Part shown: piece after piece, positions 13,274 through 20,842 of the stretch
Layout of the letters: every line of letters begins with the position of its first letter
How positions within the stretch are numbered: position 1 is the stretch's first letter
NCBI GenBank assembly: GCA_041398225.1
Contig: JAWKVD010000032.1
Span: 1-31,025 of the forward strand
DNA length: 31,025 nucleotides
Direction: 5' to 3'
Source: JAWKVD01 sp041398225
GTDB taxonomy: Bacteria; Pseudomonadota; Alphaproteobacteria; Caulobacterales; Hyphomonadaceae
Translations under genes and position numbers: made by a program
Notes under the pieces: generated by a model
What the model saw: the letters and a program-made list of their open reading frames with translations, nothing else
The model's database searches: none
What the model was told of the DNA's origin: nothing

Positions 13274-14566
13274 ATGGCGCAGAACGACCCGACGACTCCG
13301 GTGGTGTTCGAACGACGCGAATCCTCCGTCCGTAGCTATTGCCGCTCCTTCCCGACGACGTTCGCGCGCGCCAGCGGCGCGACGATGACCGACGGCGCCG
13401 GCCGCCGCTATATCGACTTCCTCGCCGGCTGCTCGACGCTCAATTACGGCCACAACCATCCCGAGCTGAAGCGCGCGCTGATGGACTACATCGCCGCCGA
13501 CGGCGTTACGCACGGGCTCGACATGCACACCGATGCCAAGGCGCGCTTCCTGTCGGTGTTCGAGAAACTGATCCTGGCGCCGCGCGGTCTCGATCACCGC
13601 GTGATGTTCACCGGGCCGACCGGCGCGAACGCGGTCGAGGCCGCGATCAAGATCGCGCGCAAGGTCACCGGCCGCACCAACGTCATCGCCTTCACCAACG
13701 GGTTTCACGGCATGACGCTGGGCGCCCTGTCGCTCACCGGCAACGCCGGCAAGCGCGACGGCGCGGGCCTGCCGCTCACCGGCGTGACGCATGAACCGTA
13801 CGACGCCTATTTCGGCGACGACATAGACACCGCCGACCAGCTTGAGCGCCGCCTGTCGGACCCGTCTTCGGGCGTCGACGAACCGGCCGCGATCATTCTT
13901 GAAACCGTGCAGGGCGAAGGCGGGCTCAACGCCGCCAGCGTCGAATGGTTGCGCAAGATCGCCGCGATCGCCCGCCGTCACGGCGCGCTGCTGATCGTCG
14001 ACGACATCCAGGCCGGATGCGGCCGCACCAGCGGCTTCTTCTCGTTCGAACGCGCGGGCATCAAGCCGGACATCATCACGCTGGCGAAATCGCTCTCGGG
14101 CATGGGCCTGCCGTTCGCGGTGACCCTGATCCGTCCGGAGTTCGACCGCTGGAAGCCGGGCGAGCACAACGGCACGTTCCGCGGCAACAACCACGCCTTC
14201 GTCACCGCCGCGCGGTCGCTGGAGCTGTTCTGGTCGGACGACAAGCTGGAGAAGGACGTGGCGCGCAAGTCGAAGCTTCTGCGCGAGCGTCTCGAAGGCA
14301 TCGTCGATGCCACGGAGATCGCGCTGCGGGTCAAAGGGCTCGGCATGATGATCGGCGTCGAGCTTGAGAGCGGCGAGGCCGCCGGCGCGGTGTGCGCGGA
14401 ATGCTTCAAGAACGGCCTCATCATCGAGACCAGCGGCGCCGAGGACGAGGTGGTGAAGATCCTCTGCCCGCTCACCATCGAAGACGCGCAGCTCGAAAAG
14501 GGTCTGTCGATTCTTGAGGCCGCCGTCGACGTGGTGTCCGCGCGTCTTGCGCGCGCCGCCGCCTGA
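13274..14566 (+). CDS. ectB: Diaminobutyrate-2-oxoglutarate aminotransferase EctB
   Basis: 430 residues, the normal EctB size. It is a class III (subgroup II) PLP aminotransferase. Visible marks are the PLP-phosphate loop GPTGANAVEAAIKIAR (114-129), FHGMTLG (144-150), the ring-nitrogen Asp in VDDIQAGCGRTG-like VDDIQAGCGRTS (242-253) and the Schiff-base Lys272 in TLAKSLSGMGLP. It makes L-2,4-diaminobutyrate from aspartate-beta-semialdehyde using glutamate as amino donor, the first committed step. GAAGGGGAGC sits 8 bases before the ATG, a strong ribosome binding site. The 93-base gap from ectA has no terminator. No aspartokinase gene (ask_ect) is in the cluster, so precursor supply rests on the general aspartate pathway. 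Confidence 0.97.
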   Translation: MAQNDPTTPVVFERRESSVRSYCRSFPTTFARASGATMTDGAGRRYIDFLAGCSTLNYGHNHPELKRALMDYIAADGVTHGLDMHTDAKARFLSVFEKLILAPRGLDHRVMFTGPTGANAVEAAIKIARKVTGRTNVIAFTNGFHGMTLGALSLTGNAGKRDGAGLPLTGVTHEPYDAYFGDDIDTADQLERRLSDPSSGVDEPAAIILETVQGEGGLNAASVEWLRKIAAIARRHGALLIVDDIQAGCGRTSGFFSFERAGIKPDIITLAKSLSGMGLPFAVTLIRPEFDRWKPGEHNGTFRGNNHAFVTAARSLELFWSDDKLEKDVARKSKLLRERLEGIVDATEIALRVKGLGMMIGVELESGEAAGAVCAECFKNGLIIETSGAEDEVVKILCPLTIEDAQLEKGLSILEAAVDVVSARLARAAA

Positions 14567-14622
14567 CAGCTCAAGCCCGACAAACGAACCCGATACGCCA
14601 AGACAGAGAAAAGGAACCCGAG

Positions 14623-15045
14623 ATGATCATCCGCGATCTTGAATCCGCCCGCACCAACGAACGACGCGTCGACAGCGACGGCTGGACCTCGGTCCGCCTG
14701 CTGCTGAAGGACGACAATATGGGCTTCTCCTTCCACATCACCACGATCCACGCCGGCGCGGAGCTGGAGATGCACTACAAGAACCACCTCGAAAGCGTGT
14801 TCTGCATTTCGGGCACGGGCGACATCGAGGATCTGGCGACCGGCGTGCGCTACGCCATCCGCCCGGGGATTCTCTACGCGCTCGACAAGAACGATCACCA
14901 CGTGCTGCGGGCCAAGGACGAAATGGTCATGGCGTGCGTGTTCAACCCGCCGGTCACGGGCCGCGAAGTTCATGGCGAGGACGGCGCCTATCCCGCCGAC
15001 GCCGAAGCCGCTTCGGAGAAGCCCCAGCTGACGGCCGCGGAATAG
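14623..15045 (+). CDS. ectC: Ectoine synthase EctC
   Basis: 140 residues, a single-domain cupin. The signature HYKNHLESVFCISGTGDIED (51-70) and GILYALDKNDHHVLRA (82-97) are clear. The residues reported to hold iron in characterised EctC (Glu57, Tyr85 and His93) all fall at the same numbers here. EctC closes the ring of N-gamma-acetyl-diaminobutyrate by losing water, giving ectoine. AAAGGAACCCGAG lies before the ATG. It is 56 bases after ectB and 10 bases before ectD. The tail after residue 125 is variable. Confidence 0.97.
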   Translation: MIIRDLESARTNERRVDSDGWTSVRLLLKDDNMGFSFHITTIHAGAELEMHYKNHLESVFCISGTGDIEDLATGVRYAIRPGILYALDKNDHHVLRAKDEMVMACVFNPPVTGREVHGEDGAYPADAEAASEKPQLTAAE

Positions 15046-15055
15046 GGAGCAAGCG

Positions 15056-15964
15056 GTGCAGGACTTCTATCCCTCGCGGATAGCGCCGAAGCCGGAATGG
15101 ATCGCCCGCAAGGATCCCGTGATCCATGCGGCGGACCGTTCGGCCTCGCCGGTCGGCGTCGAGGCGATCGACGCGTTCGAACGCGACGGCTTCCTGGTGC
15201 TTGAAGACGTATTGTCCGGCGAGGAAGTCAGCGCGCTGCGCCGCGAGGCCGACGCGCTGCGCTCCGGCCGCCGGGAGCTGGACCCGAAATCGCTGATCAC
15301 CGAACGCAGTTCGGGCGACATTCGCTCCGTTTTCGCGATCCATCAGCAGTCGGAGGTTCTTCACCGGCTGGCGACGGACGATAGGCTGACCGGTCTCGCG
15401 CGTCACATCCTCGGCGACGAGATCTACGTTCACCAGTCGCGCCTGAACTACAAGCCGGCGTTTCGCGGCAAGGAGTTCTACTGGCATTCCGACTTCGAGA
15501 CCTGGCATGTCGAGGACGGCATGCCGCGCATGCGCGCCGTGTCGATGTCGGTGATGCTCGACGACAATCATGCGCAGGCCGGTCCGACCATGTTCGTGCC
15601 CGGCAGCCACAGGAGCTTCATCGCCTGCGTCGGCGAAACGCCGGAGAACCATTATCTCACCTCGCTGAAGAAGCAGGAGTATGGCGTTCCGGACGAGGAC
15701 AGCCTTGATCGGTTGGTGCGCGAGACCGGCATCGTCGCGCCCGCGCCGCGCGCCGGTTCGGTGGTGATCTTCGACTGCAACACCATGCACGGCTCGAACG
15801 GCAACATCACGCCGTATGCGCGCGCCAACGCGTTCTTCGTGTTCAACGCCTGGTCCAACCGGCTGGTCGATCCCTTCGGCGGGCGCGATCCCAGGCCTGA
15901 GTTCATCGCCCACCGCCGTGTGGACGCGCCGCTCGGATCGCGAGACCGGCGCAAGGCGGCGTGA
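15056..15964 (+). CDS. ectD: Ectoine 5-hydroxylase EctD
   Basis: 302 residues, typical for EctD. It is a non-haem iron(II), 2-oxoglutarate-dependent dioxygenase. The EctD consensus FYWHSDFETWHVEDGMP (141-157) is complete. Iron ligands are His144 and Asp146 in HSD and His245 in TMHGSNGNITP; the 2-oxoglutarate-binding Arg lies in YARANAFFVFNAWSNRLVDPF. The reaction gives 5-hydroxyectoine, so the cell makes both solutes under oxygen. The start is GTG (15056) with GGGAGC 5 bases upstream, which is why I do not use a later ATG. The stop TGA overlaps the next start by 4 bases (GTGA). Confidence 0.96.
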   Translation: MQDFYPSRIAPKPEWIARKDPVIHAADRSASPVGVEAIDAFERDGFLVLEDVLSGEEVSALRREADALRSGRRELDPKSLITERSSGDIRSVFAIHQQSEVLHRLATDDRLTGLARHILGDEIYVHQSRLNYKPAFRGKEFYWHSDFETWHVEDGMPRMRAVSMSVMLDDNHAQAGPTMFVPGSHRSFIACVGETPENHYLTSLKKQEYGVPDEDSLDRLVRETGIVAPAPRAGSVVIFDCNTMHGSNGNITPYARANAFFVFNAWSNRLVDPFGGRDPRPEFIAHRRVDAPLGSRDRRKAA

Positions 15965-17280
15965 AGGGGCTCGGCTCCTTCGCCTCCGCCTACCGCAGCT
16001 TCTTCGCCGTGGTTGCGGGACTGACCGTGCTGCAGGGCGCCATGGCGGCGAACGCCCTGGTGGTCGCGCTCAATCTCCGGCGGCTGGGCGCCAGCAATAT
16101 CGAGATCGGCCTCGTGGCCGCCGCTTTCGCCTCGGGCTTCCTCGCGGGCGCATTGGGCGCGCCGCGCGAGATTCTGCGCATCGGCCATATCCGCACCTTC
16201 GTGATGCTGGCGGCGCTGGCGGCGATCGGCGCGCTGGCGCTGTCGATCAGCCACGCCACCGTGTTCTGGGCGCTGGTGCAGGCGGGGCTGGGCCTGTGTT
16301 GCGCGGGATTGCTGACGGCGGGCGAAAGCTGGATCGCGCAGGCCGCGCCTGCCTCCGGTCGCGGCGCGGTGCTGGGTTTCTATCATCTGGTGTCAAAGAC
16401 CGGTGCGATCATCTCGCCGTTCCTGGTTTCCTCCGTGATCGCGGGCGACAGCCGGCTGATGATGCTGGCCGCGTTCTTCTGCGCCGCGCTTCTGCCGATC
16501 GCCGCGACCAATTCGGCGCCGCCGACGGTGGTCGCCGCGCGCCCGCTCGGGCCTGTCACCATCTTCCGGATCGCACCGGCGGCGGCCGTCGCGGCGCTGT
16601 GCGCGGGCGCGGTCAACAATTCGGTGGCGCAGCTCTATCCGCTCTACGCCGCGTCGATCCAGCCCGAGGCGCCGGCCGCGATGGCGGCCGCCTTCAACGC
16701 CATGCTGCTGATCGGAGCGATGACGGCGCTCTGGCCCATCGGCTTCATCTCCGACCGGATCGACCGGCGGCTGGTGATGGGCGCGCTCGGGTCGCTGGCC
16801 GCCGGCGCCGCGCTCGCGCTGGCGGTGTTCGATCCGCCCTACATCGTCATGGGACTGGCGCTGGTCTTCGGCGCCGGTTCCCTCAGCTACTACGCCGTTG
16901 CGGTCGCCCACGCCGCCGATCGCGTCGATCCGGAACATGCCACCGGCATGATGGCCGGCATTCTCGTCACATGGGGGCTTGGTTCGATCGCGGGACCGCT
17001 GGTGGCGGGCGCGGTGATGAGCGTCGGCTTCGGTCCTTCCGGGCTGTTCGTCTTCGCCGCGTTCGCTCTGGCCGGAATGGCCGCCTTCATGCTGGTGCGC
17101 TCGGCCGCGCGCGAGGCGCCGGTGGAGGAGACCAAGGAGCCGTTCGGCGCCGCGCCCGCGACCAGTCTCGCCATCGCGGAGCTGGATCCGCGCGGAACCG
17201 ACGAACAATTCGAACTTTTCGACCCGCCGCCTGAACCCCGGCCGGGTCCGCCATCCGACACGCAGGGGACGACGCCATGA
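15961..17280 (+). CDS. MFS transporter translationally coupled to ectD
   Basis: 439 residues with about 12 hydrophobic helices between residues 8 and 383 and a Pro/Glu-rich cytoplasmic tail of about 55 residues. The sequence (AAFASGFLAGALGAPREILRIGHIRTFV, GLLTAGESWIAQAAP, GRGAVLGFYHLVSKTGAIISP, FISDRIDRRLVM) resembles the YcaD-like MFS branch, whose substrates are mostly unknown. The GTG start overlaps the ectD stop, and its own stop overlaps the SSS gene (ATGA). Position implies a task in hydroxyectoine or ectoine movement, such as efflux, or uptake of a precursor; this is inference. Ect clusters more often carry TRAP, ABC, BCCT, SSS or MscS genes, so an MFS here is noteworthy. Confidence 0.88.
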   Translation: MKGLGSFASAYRSFFAVVAGLTVLQGAMAANALVVALNLRRLGASNIEIGLVAAAFASGFLAGALGAPREILRIGHIRTFVMLAALAAIGALALSISHATVFWALVQAGLGLCCAGLLTAGESWIAQAAPASGRGAVLGFYHLVSKTGAIISPFLVSSVIAGDSRLMMLAAFFCAALLPIAATNSAPPTVVAARPLGPVTIFRIAPAAAVAALCAGAVNNSVAQLYPLYAASIQPEAPAAMAAAFNAMLLIGAMTALWPIGFISDRIDRRLVMGALGSLAAGAALALAVFDPPYIVMGLALVFGAGSLSYYAVAVAHAADRVDPEHATGMMAGILVTWGLGSIAGPLVAGAVMSVGFGPSGLFVFAAFALAGMAAFMLVRSAAREAPVEETKEPFGAAPATSLAIAELDPRGTDEQFELFDPPPEPRPGPPSDTQGTTP

Positions 17281-18713
17281 TCGCCATCGTATTCGCAGGG
17301 GTGCTCGCCGCCTTCCTGATCATCGGTCTCGCTTCGGCGCGGCGATCGACCGGCGACCGGCAGGACTACTACGTCGCCAGCCAGTCGGTCTCGCCATGGA
17401 TGGCGGGGCTGTCGGCGGTGGCCACCAACAATTCCGGCTACATGTTCATCGGGGTCATCGGCTATACCTACACGACCGGCCTCGCCGCGATCTGGCTGAT
17501 GGTCGGATGGATCCTCGGCGACTTTCTCGGCTCCACCTTCATTCACCGCCGCCTGCGCCACGCCACGGCGACCACGGGCAAGGCGTCGTTCGCCTCGGTG
17601 GTGGCGGGCTGGGGCGGCGGCGAGTGGCCGGTCTGGCGGCGCATCGCGGCGATCCTGATGATCGTGTTTCTCGCCGCCTACGCGGCCGCGCAGATCTCGG
17701 CGGGATCGAAGGCGCTCGACGGCGTGCTCGGCGTCGATCCGCGTCTCGGCGCGGTGTCGGTCGCGGTCATCATTCTCGCCTATTCCATCGCGGGCGGCAT
17801 TCGCGCCTCGATCTGGACCGATGCGGCGCAGTCGATCGTGATGATCGTCGCGATGACGCTGCTGTTCGTGGTGGCGCTCAACGGCGTCGGCGGCCTGTCC
17901 GGCGCGATCGCGAAGTGGGAGACGATCCCCGGCTTTCTGAATCTGTCGCCGCCTGACCTGCGCGTGGCGGGCATGGCGGGCCTCAGCCTGTTCGTCATCG
18001 GCTGGCTGTTCGCCGGCTTCTCCGTGGTCGGCCAGCCGCATGTGATGATCCGCTTCATGGCGCTGGACCAGGAAAGCCACATGACGAGCGCGCGGGCGTG
18101 GTACTACGCCTACTTCACCGCGTTCTACCTGCTGGCGACGGGCGTCGGCATGCTGTCGCGGCTCTATCTTCCGGACATGGCGAGCATGGACCCCGAACTG
18201 GCGCTGCCGCGCATGGCGGTGGAGCTGCTGCCGGCGGCGCTGGTCGGGGTCATCCTCGCGGGCGTCTTCGCCGCCACCATGTCGACGGCGGATTCCCTCG
18301 TGCTCGCCTGCTCGTCGGCGATGACGCATGACCTGCCCGATACGCCGGTCGAGCGGCCCTGGATATTGAAGGCCGCCACCGCCGTTTCGACGCTGGGCGC
18401 GCTGGCGCTGGCGTTGTCGGGAAACCAGTCGGTCTTCGATCTGGTCATCCTCGCCTGGTCGACGCTGGCCGTCGCCTTCGCGCCCCTGCTGGCGCTGCTG
18501 GCGCTGGGCCGGCGCGTCAACGAATGGACCGCCATCGGGCTGATGGCGCTCGGCGTCGGGGTGGCGCTGTGGTGGCGCTTCGGCCTGCACCTGCAGGACG
18601 ACATTTATGAGGGCTTCCCCGGCATCGTCATTCCGTTCGTCGTCGGCTGGTTCGCCTCGCGCAAGGTCGGCGTCGAGGCGATCCGGTCCGAGGCGCCGGC
18701 GGAAGCGGACTAG
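17277..18713 (+). CDS. Sodium:solute symporter (SSS family), likely ectoine uptake
   Basis: 478 residues with about 13 membrane helices. SSS marks: DYYVASQSVSPWMAGLSAVATNNSGYMFIGVIGYTYTTGLAAIW (early helices with the Na+ site region), AAYAAAQISAGSKALDGVLG, AYSIAGGIRASIWTDAAQSIVMI, and the second Na+ site region VILAGVFAATMSTADSLVLACSSAMTHD. The family (PutP, BetS-like roles, SSS osmolyte carriers) imports solutes with Na+. I recall SSS-type importers (EctI) reported in ect clusters of some alphaproteobacteria, which fits this gene's place at the operon end; PutP-like proline uptake is the alternative. The start overlaps the MFS stop by 4 bases. It ends the operon, 15 bases before the convergent methyltransferase stop. 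Confidence 0.9.
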   Translation: MIAIVFAGVLAAFLIIGLASARRSTGDRQDYYVASQSVSPWMAGLSAVATNNSGYMFIGVIGYTYTTGLAAIWLMVGWILGDFLGSTFIHRRLRHATATTGKASFASVVAGWGGGEWPVWRRIAAILMIVFLAAYAAAQISAGSKALDGVLGVDPRLGAVSVAVIILAYSIAGGIRASIWTDAAQSIVMIVAMTLLFVVALNGVGGLSGAIAKWETIPGFLNLSPPDLRVAGMAGLSLFVIGWLFAGFSVVGQPHVMIRFMALDQESHMTSARAWYYAYFTAFYLLATGVGMLSRLYLPDMASMDPELALPRMAVELLPAALVGVILAGVFAATMSTADSLVLACSSAMTHDLPDTPVERPWILKAATAVSTLGALALALSGNQSVFDLVILAWSTLAVAFAPLLALLALGRRVNEWTAIGLMALGVGVALWWRFGLHLQDDIYEGFPGIVIPFVVGWFASRKVGVEAIRSEAPAEAD

Positions 18714-18728
18714 GTCCGGGCTTCCGGC

Positions 18729-19403
18729 CTAGAGCCGCCACACGCGCGTGCGCTTGGTGTCGGCGCTTTCGATCTCGGTCGTCGTCTCGATCGCGTACTC
18801 CGCCGCCTGAACGAAAGCGTCGCGCGGAAAATAGGTGCGCGCCGGATCGCCGACCAGAACGTCCACGCCGGCGCCGTGCGCGCGTTTCAGGAAAGCCAGA
18901 AAGCGCCGCGCCATCTCGGCTTCGTAGAATACGTCGCCGGCGAGGATGACGTCGACTTCGGGCAGGGCTGCGTCGAGCAGGTCGACGCCGGTCCAGGCCA
19001 CACGCACGCCGTTCTCCTCCGCGTTCAGCTCCACCGCCGCCTCGCACCACGGATCGACGTCGTTGGCCAGGGCGCTGGCGGCGCCGGCCTTCATCGCCGC
19101 GATCGCCAGCAGGCCCGATCCCGCCGCGAGATCCAGCACGCGCTTGCCCGCGACGATCTCGGGATGGAGCAGCACATAGCGCGCCACCGCCTGTCCGCCC
19201 GCCCATGCGAAGGCCCAGAAGGGCGGCCCCATGCGGCGCGCTTCGAGATCGCTCTCGGTCGCCTCCCAGATCGGCGTCAGTTCGTCGGCCAGCCACAGCG
19301 CAACGTCCAGATCGGCCAGCATGATCGGCCGGGTGTGGGCGCGGATCACCTCCATTGCGTGCGGAACGGAAGGCAGCGCGGCCGGTCGGGATGCGGACGT
19401 CAT
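18729..19403 (-). CDS. ETF-beta lysine methyltransferase (METTL20-like)
   Basis: 224 residues. It is a seven-beta-strand SAM methyltransferase: SAM-binding DLAAGSG (91-97), acidic strand end ANDVDP (113-118) and post-motif GDVFYE (156-161). The stretch PFWAFAWAGGQAVARYVLLHPEIVAGKRVLDL and LVGDPARTYFPR match human and bacterial METTL20 closely, the enzyme that methylates lysines of the electron-transfer flavoprotein beta subunit and tunes its contact with dehydrogenases. No etfAB is in the window, so the substrate is by homology. A ribosomal-protein L11 methyltransferase is a less likely reading, since the family-specific FWAF..GGQ and GDVFYE are present. ATG at 19403 lies 8 bases after the stop of the M28-like gene, so the two are an operon. 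Confidence 0.8.
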   Translation of the reverse strand: MTSASRPAALPSVPHAMEVIRAHTRPIMLADLDVALWLADELTPIWEATESDLEARRMGPPFWAFAWAGGQAVARYVLLHPEIVAGKRVLDLAAGSGLLAIAAMKAGAASALANDVDPWCEAAVELNAEENGVRVAWTGVDLLDAALPEVDVILAGDVFYEAEMARRFLAFLKRAHGAGVDVLVGDPARTYFPRDAFVQAAEYAIETTTEIESADTKRTRVWRL

Positions 19404-19411
19404 GGCGCGGT

Positions 19412-20743
19412 TCAGCCGTTCGCCAGCTTCAGGGTCGCATCGCGGAAGGCGATCGCCATCTGGCGGGTGAGGCCGGCGTCGGTCTTGTCGATACGGTCGG
19501 CGATGGTGTGATGGAACGGGTTTCCGGAGAACGCGCCGAAGGTGCGCGGGAAGCCATGCTCGATGATTTCGCCCAGTTCTCCGGCCGCGCCCTGCGAGGC
19601 CGAGGTGGGGTTTTCGAGGCCGGGCTGTCCGGCGAAGGCTTCGCGCAGCACGTCCAGCGTGTCGTCGGTTCCGACGACATAGCGCAGGGGGTCGGCTGTC
19701 GGCGTGTCGCCGGCGTCGACCTCGCCATTGTCCAGCAAGGCGCGCGAGGCGAGGCCGGCGCCGAGATGAACCCATAGATGGGTGTGCTCGGGCGCCGGGG
19801 CCGCGTGCTCGATGAAGGCGCGGCTGCCGGCGTTGTCGTATTCATGCGCGCAGTTGGAGACGAAGACGAGATCGTTTCCGGGCAGGGCTTTCGGCGCCCA
19901 GGCGGCCATCGCCATGAAGGCGGCGAAGCCCGGTCCGCGCTCGGCCACGCAGCGCACCCAGCCGGTGCGCGGGGTGGAGACCACGACCGCCGGGCCGCGG
20001 CCGGTGATGCGTCCGATCAGGTTCCAGGAATTGCGCGTCTGGTTCTTGCCGTCGACGACCAGCTTTCCCGTCGCGCCCTGTTCGGCGGCGGCCAGCGCGG
20101 CCGCGCCGGGTTTCGGGCCGAGGGTCGCGATCGGAATGTCGGCATAGCTCTTCGCATAGGGCGCGTTGAGATAGATGGTCTCGCCCGAAGGCCCGTTGGT
20201 GATCAGCACCACGGCGCGCGGGCCGGCGGAGAGCGCGGCGTCGAGGGCGGGCTTGATCTGCGGCGACAGCAAACGCGAGTGACGCGCGCTCGGCAGCATC
20301 ACCATGGCGATCGCGTCCTTCATCGCCGGCGTGTCCGCGTCGGAGCGCCAGATCCGCATCGGCGCCTCGATCCCGTCCGGGCCGGTGGGAACCACGATCG
20401 CCTGCGGCGCCACGGGAATCGCTTCGCCGTTCACCTCCAGTTCGGCGCGTTGCACGTCGAAGCCGGGCGCCTGAAAGTTCTGGCGGCTGATCTCGAAGCC
20501 GGCCTGAACGAGGCGCGCCTCGGTGCGTTGCGCCGTCGCGATGTCGCCCAGCCCGCCGGTCTGCAGAAACTCGCCCTGATCGAGGAATTCCAGGTCCGCC
20601 CGCAGCGCGTCCTCGGCGAAGGGATCGCCGATGGGCGCCGTTGCTTCCGGCGCGGGGGCTTCGGCTTTCGGAGAGCAGGCGGCCGCCAGAGCCGAGGCGC
20701 CCAGCATCAGTCCGCGTCTGCGCGTCAGGGTGAGACGGTTCAT
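19412..20743 (-). CDS. Tat-exported M28-like protein with altered metal site
   Basis: 443 residues. The N-terminus TLTRRRGLMLGASALAAACS holds a twin-arginine motif and a lipobox-like LAAAC (Cys23), so a Tat-exported lipoprotein or periplasmic protein is likely. The middle (residues ~85-230, a PA-like insert) and the end (VVVSTPRTGWVRCVAERGPGFAAFMAMAAWAP; LVFVSNCAHEYDNAGSRAFIEH; HTHLWVHLGAGLASR) have the shape of M28 aminopeptidases. Yet the usual first His-x-Asp in 'GAHxD' is replaced by STPRTGW and the GEE pair by CAHEYD. Metal binding as in M28 is doubtful, so it may be inactive or use other ligands. It lies 99 bases downstream of purK and 8 bases upstream of the methyltransferase gene. Confidence 0.68.
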   Translation of the reverse strand: MNRLTLTRRRGLMLGASALAAACSPKAEAPAPEATAPIGDPFAEDALRADLEFLDQGEFLQTGGLGDIATAQRTEARLVQAGFEISRQNFQAPGFDVQRAELEVNGEAIPVAPQAIVVPTGPDGIEAPMRIWRSDADTPAMKDAIAMVMLPSARHSRLLSPQIKPALDAALSAGPRAVVLITNGPSGETIYLNAPYAKSYADIPIATLGPKPGAAALAAAEQGATGKLVVDGKNQTRNSWNLIGRITGRGPAVVVSTPRTGWVRCVAERGPGFAAFMAMAAWAPKALPGNDLVFVSNCAHEYDNAGSRAFIEHAAPAPEHTHLWVHLGAGLASRALLDNGEVDAGDTPTADPLRYVVGTDDTLDVLREAFAGQPGLENPTSASQGAAGELGEIIEHGFPRTFGAFSGNPFHHTIADRIDKTDAGLTRQMAIAFRDATLKLANG

Positions 20744-20842
20744 GGCCTGGATCCTCCGGTTTTCATTCGTCCCGCCGTTCCGCGTCCTGCCGTCCCCGCG
20801 TCTGACCGGCGGTTGATCGGCCTGTTGAACGGCTGGGCGATG
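20744..20842. other. Short purK-M28-like gap with faint repeats
   Basis: Between the purK stop and the start of the M28-like gene. It holds two rough, gapped copies of a ~15-bp CCGT..CGCGTC..TG motif near 20773-20803, too diverged to call a tandem array. GGATCC lies just upstream of the ATG; no strong promoter is visible. Confidence 0.35.

Noticed and set aside
16890..18590. 566-codon open frame antisense to the MFS and SSS genes
   Set aside because: Very hydrophilic, His/Arg/Gln-rich, no domain; the sense frames encode two clear membrane transporters joined by a 4-base overlap.
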